DNA of 64,000 bases, taken from Clostridium sp. 1001271B_151109_B4. Its GTDB lineage: Bacteria > Bacillota > Clostridia > Clostridiales > Clostridiaceae. The notes beneath the pieces are model-generated. The model was not told the origin of the DNA and made no database searches. It saw only the letters and a list, made by a program, of their open reading frames with translations. The position numbers were made by a program, and so were the translations under genes. Of the stretch, positions 33,723 to 43,468 are shown in pieces; position 1 is the stretch's first letter, and each line of letters starts with the position of its first letter. Where the stretch lies: the NCBI RefSeq assembly GCF_015670405.1, contig NZ_JADPBQ010000001.1, positions 118,177-182,176 of the forward strand, read 5' to 3'.

Positions 33723-35000
33723 TTATAATATGCTATTTAAAGAAATTAATATACCAATTTTAGCATGGTCAAATGTTAAACCACCTTGAAGGTATGCTAT
33801 ATAAGGATCTCTTATAGGAGCATCAGCTGATAGTTCAATTGAAGATCCTTGAATAAATGCACCAGCTGCCATAATAACTTCATCATTATATCCAGGCATT
33901 GCCCATGGTTCACATTCAACATAAGAATCAATAGGTGAACCTTTTTGGATTCCCTTACAGAATTTAATTAATTTTTCTCTATCATTAAATTTTATAGCTT
34001 GAATTATATCACTTCTTTTATCATTATATTTAGGTAATACTTCAAATCCTGCTATCTCCATTATTCTAGCACAGAATACAGCCCCTTTAAGAGCTTCCAT
34101 TACTATATGAGGTGCTAAGAATAGTCCTTGATAAAATTGTCTCATAACACCGAATGTAGAGCCGCACTCCCCTCCTATACCTGGAGTTGTTAATCTATAT
34201 GCAGCTTGTTCAACGTATTCCTTTTTACCAGCGATATATCCACCCGTTGGAGCAATACCACCACCAAGATTTTTAATAAGTGAACCAGCGATTAAATCAG
34301 CACCAACATCTGTAGGTTCTATAGTATCAATTAATTCACCATAGCAGTTATCAACAAATACGCATACATCACTTCTTATTTCTTTTATTACTGAGATTAT
34401 TTCACCAATTTCAGATACTAAGAATGATTTTCTCCAGCCATATCCTGTACTTCTTTGAATATGTACTAATTTAATTGTTGGATCTTCTTTAAGAACCTTT
34501 ATAATAGCTTCAGTATCGAATTTACCATCCTTTAAGTCAACTTGCTTATAATTTACTCCATATTCCTTTAATGATCCTATATTTTCTTTACCGCTAATTC
34601 CAATAATGTTATGTAAGGTATCATATGGTGCTCCACTGATACATACCATAGTATCATTTGTTCTTAAGTTACCCATTAAAGCACATCCTATAGCATGAGT
34701 ACCATTTACGAAGTGTGGTCTAACTAAAGCACTTTCAGTATTGAATATTCTTGCATAAACTTTATCTAAAGTATCTCTACCAACATCATCATAACCATAA
34801 CCAGATGAATTCGTAAAATGCATATCGCTTATTCTTTCTTCTTGAAATGCATTAAGGACCTTAAGTTGGTTATATTCTCTTATTTCATCATAAATTTTAA
34901 ATTGTTCTTCTACATCATTTAGAGCTTGCTTGTATACTTCAAATACATTTGGCTTAATGTTGTATGCTTCCATCATTAACTTTTCTGTTTCTTTTAACAT
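33723..35000 (-). CDS. Methionine gamma-lyase/aluminium resistance family PLP enzyme (YnbB-like)
   Basis: This 425-residue fold-type I PLP-dependent protein belongs to the family annotated as aluminium resistance protein or YnbB. Family features are HFTNSSGYGYDDVGRDTLD near the N-terminus and GSLIKNLGGGIAPTGGYIAG, which holds the likely PLP lysine. Close relatives sit beside miaA/hfq in Bacillus too. The reaction in the cell is not established. It follows hfq on the minus strand but is separated by a terminator, and TATAAT-like sequences near 35040 could drive it separately. Confidence 0.9.
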   Translation of the reverse strand: MLKETEKLMMEAYNIKPNVFEVYKQALNDVEEQFKIYDEIREYNQLKVLNAFQEERISDMHFTNSSGYGYDDVGRDTLDKVYARIFNTESALVRPHFVNGTHAIGCALMGNLRTNDTMVCISGAPYDTLHNIIGISGKENIGSLKEYGVNYKQVDLKDGKFDTEAIIKVLKEDPTIKLVHIQRSTGYGWRKSFLVSEIGEIISVIKEIRSDVCVFVDNCYGELIDTIEPTDVGADLIAGSLIKNLGGGIAPTGGYIAGKKEYVEQAAYRLTTPGIGGECGSTFGVMRQFYQGLFLAPHIVMEALKGAVFCARIMEIAGFEVLPKYNDKRSDIIQAIKFNDREKLIKFCKGIQKGSPIDSYVECEPWAMPGYNDEVIMAAGAFIQGSSIELSADAPIRDPYIAYLQGGLTFDHAKIGILISLNSIL

Positions 35001-35091
35001 TAAAGTTCCTCCATTTTATAATATTTCATAACTATTATATATAATATAATACAAAATATAAAGTTTTTACACAAAATAATTGAAAAGTAAT

Positions 35092-35120
35092 GAAAAAGGA
35101 ACTGCAATTTGCAGTTCCTA
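35092..35120 (-). terminator. hfq terminator
   Basis: AGGAACTGCA (35097-35106) pairs with TGCAGTTCCT (35110-35119). On the minus strand it is followed by TTTTT. It overlaps the hfq stop codon. Confidence 0.88.
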
Positions 35121-35354
35121 GATGTTTTCATTATCAGAAAAAGGTAATGGTTTTGCTGGTGTAATAGTAGTAATTGAATGTTTATATATAAGCATTTGTT
35201 TACCTTCACTATCTAAAATTACAGTAAAACTATCGAATCCTTTAACGATACCTCTTAATTGAAATCCATTTACCAAATAAATAGATACAACTGTTTTACT
35301 TTTTCTAGCATTGTTTAGAAAGATATCTTGAATATTATTGCTTTGTTTATTCAA
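35118..35354 (-). CDS. hfq: RNA-binding protein Hfq
   Basis: This 78-residue Sm-like protein forms hexamers that bind small RNAs. The Sm1 motif [19 protein letters not shown] and Sm2 motif [10 protein letters not shown] are clear. The TTG start at 35354 is chosen because GGAGGTGG lies in the complement just upstream; a longer frame from an ATG at 35369 would contain that site. It ends the mutS-mutL-miaA-hfq operon, as in many Firmicutes. Confidence 0.95.
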   Translation of the reverse strand: MNKQSNNIQDIFLNNARKSKTVVSIYLVNGFQLRGIVKGFDSFTVILDSEGKQMLIYKHSITTITPAKPLPFSDNENI

Positions 35355-35378
35355 TATAACCACCTCCATGGCTAATAA

Positions 35379-36308
35379 CTAATTAGATTTTATATCATTT
35401 GTTATTATATTAATTATCTCTTCATCAGATAATTCATCTTTATTTAAGAAAATAGCTCTAGGATCTTTTCTAAACCATGTTAATTGACGTTTAGCATAAT
35501 TTCTTGATCCTTGTTTAATCATTTCTGTAGCCTCTTCTAATGATATAGAATTTTCAAGATACATTAAAATTTCTTTATATCCTATACCCTGCATTGCCTG
35601 CATAAAAGAATTATACCCATTTTCTTTTAATTTAATACATTCATCTAAAAGTCCTTTTTCAAACATAATATCTACACGTTTATTAATTCTTTGATAAAGC
35701 TTTTCCCTATCCATGTTTAACGTATAGTAATGTACATCATATTTAGTTTTGTAGAAGTCCTCTCCTGCATTAAAAGAACTAAATGGTTTATTAGTTACTT
35801 TATACACTTCAAGAGCTCTTATAACCCTTTTTCTATTGTTTGGATGTATTGATTCATAACTTATTGGATCAATATCTTTAAGCATATTGTGAATATAAGT
35901 ATCACCATGTTCTTTTGCAAGTTCTTCTAATTCTAATCTATAAGCTTCATCATTAGTTGCATCGGTAAAATTCATATTACATGTTAATGCATTTATATAA
36001 AGCCCTGTTCCTCCAGTTAAAATAGGAAGTTTATTTTTTGCTAGTAAGTCATCAATAATAGGTTGCGCCATAGTTTTAAAATCTACTACAGAAAATGGTT
36101 TATCGGGTGTAGTAACATCTATCATATGATGTTTTATTCCATCCATTTCTTCAGTAGTAATTTTAGCTGACCCTATATCCATGTATTTATATATTTGCAT
36201 AGAATCAGTGGATATTATTTCGCCGTTTAACCTTTTAGCTAATTCTATCGATAAAGCTGTTTTTCCTACTGCAGTAGGACCAGCTAATACAAGTATTTTA
36301 TTATTCAT
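35379..36308 (-). CDS. miaA: tRNA dimethylallyltransferase
   Basis: This 309-residue enzyme adds a dimethylallyl group to A37 of tRNAs that read U-starting codons, the step before MiaB, which is also in this window. P-loop [10 protein letters not shown] is at about residues 10-19, and [14 protein letters not shown] and [10 protein letters not shown] are diagnostic. It starts 12 bases after mutL in the same operon. Confidence 0.97.
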   Translation of the reverse strand: MNNKILVLAGPTAVGKTALSIELAKRLNGEIISTDSMQIYKYMDIGSAKITTEEMDGIKHHMIDVTTPDKPFSVVDFKTMAQPIIDDLLAKNKLPILTGGTGLYINALTCNMNFTDATNDEAYRLELEELAKEHGDTYIHNMLKDIDPISYESIHPNNRKRVIRALEVYKVTNKPFSSFNAGEDFYKTKYDVHYYTLNMDREKLYQRINKRVDIMFEKGLLDECIKLKENGYNSFMQAMQGIGYKEILMYLENSISLEEATEMIKQGSRNYAKRQLTWFRKDPRAIFLNKDELSDEEIINIITNDIKSN

Positions 36309-36320
36309 TTTTTTACCTTC

Positions 36321-38339
36321 CTATACTATTCGTCTAAACTTTTTGTCTAATTCATATTCAGTAAATTTTATTATAACAGGTCTTCCATGTGGACAGTTAA
36401 ATGGATTATCAATATATCTTAAGTCAGAGATTAATTTTTCCATTTCTATTTGTGTAAGGTAATCATTAGCTTTAACAGCTGCTTTACATGCCATTGTTGC
36501 AATTTTATTTAACTTTACCTCTACAGTTTTTCCGCTTCCTAAGTTTTTTAAATTATCAATTATACTTAATAAAAAGTTCCTTGCATCTAATTTTCCTAAG
36601 AAGTACGGTACTTCCTTTAATGAAATTGTATTTCCCCCAAACTCTTCTATAACAAAGCCAGAATTAATGAAAATTTCTTTGTTTTCCTTATAACACTCAT
36701 AATCATCTAAGGATAAATCTATAAGGCAAGGAATAAGAAGTTGTTGTACTACTATTTCTCCATTTTCTATATCATTAGCATATTTCTCATATAGTATTTT
36801 TTCATGAGCTGCATGCTGATCAATTATATAAAGTGTATCTGAGTATTCTGCCAAAATATAAGTTTTATTAAATTGACCGATTACTCTTAAGTCTGGAAAT
36901 TTAGCTTTTCTTATCTGTGATAAGTCTTCTTGAGTTTCTTTGATTTCGTTAACTGTATTACAATTGCTGTTAGTAAATGAATTATTCTTATTATAGTAAT
37001 TTGAATCAACACTTTCACTTTTTTCAATATAATTAGTGTTAATAGGTGAAGTATAAAGTGATGTATTGTCATTTACTGAATTATTATTAATAGGTTGAAG
37101 TTTATTTTTATTTATTTCCTTTAGTCTATTATATAAGTCCTCTTCTTTTGCTACATCATGAATAGTAATATTATTGTATATATCATTAATAGATGGTTCA
37201 ACTTTATTGTTTTGTATTAATGTTTCACTTGTTTCAGAATGTGCTGTAGTTGCAGATGTTGTTAAAGGTATATTTGTATCTAAATTCAACTTAATTTCTT
37301 CAATTTCTTCTACTGGTTCTTTATTTTCTTTTTCAGCAAATGAATTAAAGATATCTTCTCTTAAAGCAGTATGAACAGAATCAAATACTCTTTTATATAT
37401 AGTCCTTTCATCTTTAAATTTAATTTCAGCCTTTGTTGGATGTATATTAACATCAATATCTTCAGGATTTAATTCTATAAACAAAACAAAGAAAGGAAAC
37501 TTATTTACAGTTGAAAATGATTTAAAGGCATTTTCTACTGCTGCAACAATAGTTTTATTTTTTATATATCTATTATTAACAAAGATACTTTCATTATTTC
37601 TTGAACCTCTAGCAATTAGTTCTTTACCTATATATCCATAGACTTTTAAATAATCATCTTCATAATTAAAAGGCAATACATGCTCAGAAATGTTTTTACC
37701 ATATATAGTTCTAATAGCATTTAATAAATTACCATCTCCATATGTATGAAGAGTTTTTTTGCCATTATTAAATAACTTAAATGAGATATTAGGATTACAT
37801 AATGCAACTCTTAAAATAATATCATTAATTAAACTTCCTTCTCTTGAAGTAGATTTTAAAAACTTTCTTCTTGCAGGAACATTATAAAATAAATCTTTTA
37901 CTTCCATATAAGATCCATTGTTCATACCAAAATCATTTAAAGACACTTTTTCTCCAGCTTCTAAAATTAATTCTTTCCCAAAATCACAATCAGAAGTTTT
38001 ACTTCTAAATGTTAATTTTGAAACAGAAGCAATTGATGGAAGTGCTTCACCTCTAAAACCTAAAGTATTGATAGAGTAAATATCTTCAACATTTTTTATT
38101 TTAGAAGTTGCATGGGGCATAAAGGCTTTTTCTATATCAAGGTTATGTACACCTACCCCATCATCTATTACTCTAATTGTTGATATTCCACCCTCTTCAA
38201 TTTCTACGGTAATATTTTTAGAATTAGCATCAATTGAATTTTCAACAAGCTCTTTTACTACAGAGGAAGGGCGCTCTACAACTTCCCCTGCAGCTATCTT
38301 ATTAGATGTATGCTCATCTAATATATTAATTCTTTTCAT
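36321..38339 (-). CDS. mutL: DNA mismatch repair protein MutL
   Basis: This 672-residue protein has an N-terminal GHKL ATPase with ELVENSIDA, IDDGVG and GFRGEALPSI. It also has a variable Asn/Ser-rich linker (about 335-480) and a C-terminal dimerisation domain with LIIDQHAAHEK and CPHGRPV. The length is ordinary for clostridia. It links MutS recognition of mismatches to strand incision. It lies 10 bases downstream of mutS. Confidence 0.97.
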   Translation of the reverse strand: MKRINILDEHTSNKIAAGEVVERPSSVVKELVENSIDANSKNITVEIEEGGISTIRVIDDGVGVHNLDIEKAFMPHATSKIKNVEDIYSINTLGFRGEALPSIASVSKLTFRSKTSDCDFGKELILEAGEKVSLNDFGMNNGSYMEVKDLFYNVPARRKFLKSTSREGSLINDIILRVALCNPNISFKLFNNGKKTLHTYGDGNLLNAIRTIYGKNISEHVLPFNYEDDYLKVYGYIGKELIARGSRNNESIFVNNRYIKNKTIVAAVENAFKSFSTVNKFPFFVLFIELNPEDIDVNIHPTKAEIKFKDERTIYKRVFDSVHTALREDIFNSFAEKENKEPVEEIEEIKLNLDTNIPLTTSATTAHSETSETLIQNNKVEPSINDIYNNITIHDVAKEEDLYNRLKEINKNKLQPINNNSVNDNTSLYTSPINTNYIEKSESVDSNYYNKNNSFTNSNCNTVNEIKETQEDLSQIRKAKFPDLRVIGQFNKTYILAEYSDTLYIIDQHAAHEKILYEKYANDIENGEIVVQQLLIPCLIDLSLDDYECYKENKEIFINSGFVIEEFGGNTISLKEVPYFLGKLDARNFLLSIIDNLKNLGSGKTVEVKLNKIATMACKAAVKANDYLTQIEMEKLISDLRYIDNPFNCPHGRPVIIKFTEYELDKKFRRIV

Positions 38340-38349
38340 AGAGCACCTC

Positions 38350-41076
38350 CTATTTCAGTTTTTTTGCATCTTGAACAATTTTAAATAAAGTATTCATTGC
38401 ATCTAATGGTGTCATAGTCATTACTTCTATATTAGCAATTTCATTTAATAAGCTTTCTTTACCAATCATATTAAAATCAATTTGCATCATTTCAGTATTT
38501 TCTTTTACTACTATAGGTTCCTTTTCAGTATTAATTTTAGAAGGTATTTCTGTGACTTTTTTATCTTCTATAACTTCAACCTCTTCTTTTTCAACAGCAG
38601 CTTCTTCTTTAACTTTTATGCTATTATCGTTGATTTCTTTATAGTTATTAAATAACTTATCAATTTCTATTGATTTTTCATTTTCTAATTTACATAAAAT
38701 ATGCTTAGCTCTATCTATTACTTCTATAGGTAATCCAGCAAGCTTTGCTACTTCAATACCATAAGATTGGTCAGCTCCACCTTCAACAATTTTTCTTAAG
38801 AATATAACTTGATCATCACTTTCTTTTACTGCAACAGAATAGTTTTTAACACCTTCTATTATTCCCTCTAATTTAGTTAATTCATGGTAATGTGTAGCAA
38901 ATAAAGTTTTACATTTTAAATTACTATTATTAGATATATATTCTATTACTGACCAAGCAATGCTTAATCCATCATAAGTTGAAGTACCTCTTCCTACTTC
39001 ATCTAATAAGACTAAGCTATTAGGTGTAGCATTTTTTAATATGTTTGATACTTCCCACATTTCAACCATAAATGTAGATTTTCCACCTGCTAAATCATCT
39101 GAAGCACCGATTCTTGTAAAGATCTTATCACAAACTGATATATTAGCACTTCTAGCAGGAACAAATGAACCTATTTGTGCCATTAATGTAATTAAAGCCA
39201 CCTGTCTCATATAAGTAGATTTACCTGCCATGTTAGGTCCTGTAATTAATAATAATCTATTATCAGTAGTATTAATTGTAGTATTATTAGATACAAATTC
39301 ACCATTGCCTATTACCTTTTCTACAACTGGATGTCTTCCATCAGTTATATATAAGTCTCCATTAGTATTAATTTCAGGGCGTACATAATCATTGTCTACT
39401 GCTACCTTAGCTAATGTAGAAAGTGCATCTAATGATGAGATTATATTTGCACTGCATTTTAATCTTGGAATTTGAGCTTCAACTTTATCTCTAAGTTCTA
39501 CAAATAATTCGTATTCAAGGGCCATAAGATGTTCATCTGCACCTAAAATCTTTTCTTCTACTACTTTTAATTCTTCAGTGATATAACGTTCTGCATTTGC
39601 TAGTGTTTGTTTTCTTATATATCTTCCTTCAGGAATTAAATTGTAGTTTGCTTTAGATATTTCGATATAATATCCAAACACTTTATTGTAACCAATTTTT
39701 AGTGACTTAATGCCTGTAAATTCTCTTTCTTTACTTTCTAATGAAGCTATCCATTGCTTTCCATTTAATTTAGCCTCTCTTAGCTCATCTACCTTGCTTG
39801 AATATCCTTCCCTTATAATATTACCTTCTTTAACAGAAGTTGAAGGATCGTCTAATAAAGCTTTTGAAAGAAGAGTTCTAATATCATCTAACACATCTAA
39901 ATTGCTATACCAATCAGATAATAGGTCAGCTTTACATACTGATAGCTTTTCTTTTATTTCAGGTAGTTTCATTAAAGACATATTTAATGAAACTAAATCT
40001 TTAGCATTTACATTTTTATTAGATATTTTACCAACAATTCTTTCTATATCATAAATGTTCTTTAGTGATTCTCGTAATTCCTCAGTAAAATAAATGTTAT
40101 TAAATAATTCATCTACAGAGTCTAAACGCTTATTTATTTCTTCCTTATTAATTAAAGGCTCTTCAATCCATTTTCTAATTGTTCTTCCGCCCATAGTAGT
40201 AGATGTTTTATCTAATACCCAAATTAAACTACCTTTTTTTGATTTTTCCTTTAAGTTTTCAGTTAATTCAAGGTTTCTTCTTGAACTACTATCTATAGTC
40301 ATATAATTTACTATGTCATATGATTCTAAAACATTTATATTAGAAAGACTCATCTTTTGAGTATCTAATATGTATTTTAATAATATTGAAGAGGCAATTT
40401 TACTTCTTAAATCTAACCCAGCTACTTCTACTTCACTAAATTGATTTATAAGTTCTTCATCACTACAATTAAAATTCATAACATTTTTCTTAGTAATTAA
40501 TGCATTTGAAATATTATGTATTTCATTTAAAAGTTCTTCATTAAAGTTTATATCAACAAGCACTTCTTTTGGTGATATTTTTGATACCTCATCTAAAAGT
40601 GTTGTCTTTAATTCTTTAAAGAATGTTGTTTTAAACTCTCCAGTAGAAATATCTGAAGACGCTATTCCATAATATCCATCAGCATTATAAATAGCCATTA
40701 TATAAGTATTTTTATATTCCTCTTCACCATTATTTTCTGAGTATGTTCCTGGAGTTATTACTTTAATTACATCTCTTTTTACAATTCCTTTTGCTACAGC
40801 AGGATCTTCAACTTGCTCACATATTGCAACTTTAAATCCCTTGCTTACTAATCTTGAAATATAGTTAGATGCAGCATGGAATGGAATTCCACACATTGGA
40901 GCTCTTTCTTCTAAGCCACATTCCCTTCCTGTTAAAACTAATTCTAACTCTCTTGAAGCTGTCTTTGCATCTTCAAAGAACATTTCATAAAAGTCACCTA
41001 ATCTATAAAAAAGGATACAATCTTGATATTTATCCTTAATTTCCATGTATTGTCTCATCATGGGTGTTAATGCCAT
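38350..41076 (-). CDS. mutS: DNA mismatch repair protein MutS
   Basis: This 908-residue mismatch-recognition ATPase has the mismatch-binding motif [12 protein letters not shown] at about residues 26-37 (Phe-x-Glu). Walker [10 protein letters not shown] is at about 612-620, followed by [13 protein letters not shown]. The C-terminal 110 residues contain a charged low-complexity stretch before the usual tail. It heads the mutS-mutL-miaA-hfq operon. An unusual 11-base tandem repeat lies about 110 bases upstream of its start. Confidence 0.98.
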   Translation of the reverse strand: MALTPMMRQYMEIKDKYQDCILFYRLGDFYEMFFEDAKTASRELELVLTGRECGLEERAPMCGIPFHAASNYISRLVSKGFKVAICEQVEDPAVAKGIVKRDVIKVITPGTYSENNGEEEYKNTYIMAIYNADGYYGIASSDISTGEFKTTFFKELKTTLLDEVSKISPKEVLVDINFNEELLNEIHNISNALITKKNVMNFNCSDEELINQFSEVEVAGLDLRSKIASSILLKYILDTQKMSLSNINVLESYDIVNYMTIDSSSRRNLELTENLKEKSKKGSLIWVLDKTSTTMGGRTIRKWIEEPLINKEEINKRLDSVDELFNNIYFTEELRESLKNIYDIERIVGKISNKNVNAKDLVSLNMSLMKLPEIKEKLSVCKADLLSDWYSNLDVLDDIRTLLSKALLDDPSTSVKEGNIIREGYSSKVDELREAKLNGKQWIASLESKEREFTGIKSLKIGYNKVFGYYIEISKANYNLIPEGRYIRKQTLANAERYITEELKVVEEKILGADEHLMALEYELFVELRDKVEAQIPRLKCSANIISSLDALSTLAKVAVDNDYVRPEINTNGDLYITDGRHPVVEKVIGNGEFVSNNTTINTTDNRLLLITGPNMAGKSTYMRQVALITLMAQIGSFVPARSANISVCDKIFTRIGASDDLAGGKSTFMVEMWEVSNILKNATPNSLVLLDEVGRGTSTYDGLSIAWSVIEYISNNSNLKCKTLFATHYHELTKLEGIIEGVKNYSVAVKESDDQVIFLRKIVEGGADQSYGIEVAKLAGLPIEVIDRAKHILCKLENEKSIEIDKLFNNYKEINDNSIKVKEEAAVEKEEVEVIEDKKVTEIPSKINTEKEPIVVKENTEMMQIDFNMIGKESLLNEIANIEVMTMTPLDAMNTLFKIVQDAKKLK

Positions 41077-41183
41077 GTTAGTTACCTCCGTTGTATTTAA
41101 AATACATTTTCTAGTGTTTATCTCATTTTAAGAATAATTTTAAAATGAAAATATGTATAATGTATATATAAAGAAATTTTTAT

Positions 41184-41222
41184 TTGACGTTTTTTTGACG
41201 TTTTTTTGACGTTTTTTTGACG
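41184..41222. repeat. 11-bp tandem repeat TTGACGTTTTT upstream of mutS
   Basis: Three complete copies plus a fourth TTGACG, with exact 11-base period. The repeat lies in the 260-base gap between mutS and the YdjM-like gene, where the mutS promoter is expected. Confidence 0.9.
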
Positions 41223-41313
41223 AATTAATTTTTTAGACAAACGTTTTTGCCGAATTCCTAAATATAAATTACTTATTAATTGTAAACTGTAAAATTCAAT
41301 GTTTCAAGCTAAA

Positions 41314-41347
41314 ATTAAAAGGACTAGGTATATTACCTTAGTCCTTT
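41314..41347 (-). terminator. Terminator of the YdjM-like gene
   Basis: AAAGGACTAGGTA pairs with TACCTTAGTCCTTT with one bulge; T-rich on the minus strand after the stem. Confidence 0.8.
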
Positions 41348-41745
41348 ACTAATGTGAAAGCTATAAAGATTAGCAGTATAAATATTATATTTTCAATTAA
41401 GCTATTTGTCTTTATTAATTTAAACCCATATCTATGTTTTATAAATGGATAAAATAATGGAATTCCCATTACTGTAAAACTATCTGCTATTAAATGCATA
41501 TTAACTCCTATAAAATAAGATAGACTTAATTCTGTACTTATTACAGAAAATAATAAGCTGCTAATAAATAAAAATAATAAACTATGAGTTATAGTTCTAT
41601 GCTTAATATGAAATTTAAAATCAAGATCCGGTGTCATTGTTCCTGCTATAGTTCCAAGCGCACAAGTAATAGGTTCTAAATTTAAATATCTGATTGCTAA
41701 TATTGTACTAATTACTCCTATTGTTATATGTGTTCTTTTCATCAT
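41338..41745 (-). CDS. YdjM-like membrane-bound metal-dependent hydrolase family protein
   Basis: This 135-residue protein has about four membrane segments. MTPDLDF, KHRTITHSLLF and GVNMHLIADSFT give the conserved Asp and His residues of the YdjM/DUF457 family. Enzymatic activity is presumed but not shown for the family. The start is one of two consecutive ATG codons behind AAGGTGAT. It is the first gene of the accessory block between mutS and miaB. Confidence 0.88.
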   Translation of the reverse strand: MMKRTHITIGVISTILAIRYLNLEPITCALGTIAGTMTPDLDFKFHIKHRTITHSLLFLFISSLLFSVISTELSLSYFIGVNMHLIADSFTVMGIPLFYPFIKHRYGFKLIKTNSLIENIIFILLIFIAFTLVKD

Positions 41746-41797
41746 GCGATATCACCTTACATTATTATATGTAAAAACGCTAGATAATACACCTAGC

Positions 41798-42022
41798 CTA
41801 CTTTAACTCTTCAGGTAATTTAGTTATAAAAGTAGTTATAGCCTTTTCTCTTCCTCTCCCTTCTTCAATCCATTTAGTAATGTTATCTTTTTTATTTATA
41901 TCTGCTCCTAACATCGCTTGTATAAATGGATTTTTCTGAAGAATAACTATTCTATTTAGTATTCCAATTATTAAACTTTCTCTAGTTCCAATTATTTTCC
42001 ATTCTTTATCTCTTTCATTAAT
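41798..42022 (-). pseudogene. Orphan C-terminal gene fragment
   Basis: A 74-codon open stretch begins directly after a stop codon and has no start. It reads, for example, GTRESLIIGILNRIVILQK and EEGRGREKAITTFITKLPEE. The amino acid pattern is protein-like, so it is probably the end of a disrupted gene, perhaps of phage origin. No family was recognised. Confidence 0.5.
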
Positions 42023-42161
42023 CTAAATACCATATTTGTTCTACATAGGTGGGGAGTGTACTTGTAGGATTTGTGGTAAGATAAAAAATAGTAGATTATC
42101 TACTCTTTTTTATAACAGTATATTAAGGTTATTCCTCTAAATCTACTCGACAAATTTGAAT

Positions 42162-42977
42162 TTATCGTTCTGTAACTGATACAGGATCAAGAAAAAACAA
42201 TCCTGAGTTATTATCGAACCTTTTTATCTTTGCAACAATTCGTACATTTTTCCCAACCTCAATTTCATCTTCTAAATATAAAGTATCTAAATTTAAATCA
42301 TGAGCATTAACATCTTCAAATTTAAACGCTGGTCCAGTTTGATGATTAGGGTCATAATCACATGCAAACATAAGAATATCATATCTTGTATCATAATTTC
42401 CATGGTTTACTAAATAATCAATTCTACCATCAAACTCAATAGTTCTTCCTTCATACTTATTTGCAAAACTTGAATATGATTCATCTATTTCTGCTTTCTT
42501 TGATAGTATACTAGAAAGTTCATCACAATTATCAATAGTCAACACTTCATCAGATATATCTTATATAATATTTTGGCCATTGTTTTCAGTAGACTCTTCT
42601 TTATTTGTATTTTCTTCTGTTTTATGTTCAGTTACTTCACTCTCTTTTTCTGGCAACGCATGATATCTTATAATAACCTCAGTATCTGCTTTAACCCACT
42701 CATATGGTGAATAGTTAAAATCTCCACCTACAGAAACCTCTTCTACTTCGCCTTCTTTTGTCAGGCAACCAATAATCAAGTCTTCTATTTTTTCTAGCTT
42801 AATATTAGTAAAACCATTCTCTTCAAATGATTCTATAACACTTTGGTAATCTTGACCTTTCATTATAGAAGAACCTGACGGTGTTTTAGCTTCTCCAATA
42901 TGATTGCTACTACTATCACACGCAATGAGAATAATGCAACAAAAGATAGCTAATAAAATAAATATAAATTTCTTCAT
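42162..42977 (-). pseudogene. DUF4839-type lipoprotein interrupted by an in-frame stop codon
   Basis: The first part (42561-42977, 138 residues) has a lipoprotein signal peptide with lipobox LIAC, then a domain around PSGSSIMKGQDYQSVIESF. It ends in NII and a TAA at 42561-42563. The same frame then continues as DISDEVLTIDN into a 127-residue segment with KYEGRTIEFDGRIDYLVNHG and LFFLDPVSV, which resembles the DUF4839 domain. Both parts normally belong to one protein, so this looks like a single nonsense mutation. A second start at GTG 42545 could make the C-terminal part alone, but it has no good ribosome binding site. Confidence 0.75.
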
Positions 42978-43407
42978 AATTTACCCACCTCAGCCATTAA
43001 AGTTCTATTTATATAGTAATTTACTAAACAACTAACTCACCAAATAATACAATTTTGATTTATTATATTATATTTTGGTAAATATAATACCATTAATTAA
43101 ATAATTATAAATATAGATTGTAGTTCTTGATTGACTTTTTAAAATGGTTATTTTAATATTTTTAAAATTTATCAATTAATATGTTATATGCCTTATTATA
43201 TATTGTATAAAAACACACATTCTATTACTCCTCAACTAAGGATGGTGTTTTACGAAAAATGTATTGTTAAATATAAAGATGTAAATGAAAATTATAATTG
43301 CTGGTGTAATAGTTCTTGGTCTACTAATTGCTCAACTAAAAATTTAAGAAATGAAAATACTTATGAAATTACTCCTGGTGCTTATTGTTGCTATAGACTT
43401 TGTGGAG
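42978..43407. other. Intergenic region without a well-supported gene
   Basis: A plus-strand frame at 43188-43427 (79 residues, Cys-rich) has no ribosome binding site. In another frame, two tiny hydrophobic peptides appear (beginning MKIIIAGVIVLGLLIA near 43286). None is convincing; the stretch may be a decayed small membrane-protein gene. Confidence 0.4.
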
Positions 43408-43442
43408 AGAGAAAAATAAAAGAGTAGGTTGTCCTACTCTTT
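43408..43442 (-). terminator. Terminator of the metallo-beta-lactamase-fold gene
   Basis: AAAGAGTAGG (43419-43428) pairs with CCTACTCTTT (43433-43442); on the minus strand the stem is followed by TTTTATTTTT. Confidence 0.8.
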
Positions 43443-43468
43443 AAACTATTACTTTCTTATATTATGTT

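Noticed and set aside
43188-43427. A 79-residue Cys-rich protein or a type I toxin on the plus strand
   Set aside because: No ribosome binding site or family match; overlapping tiny hydrophobic frames are equally plausible and equally unsupported. The downstream hairpin serves the minus-strand gene.
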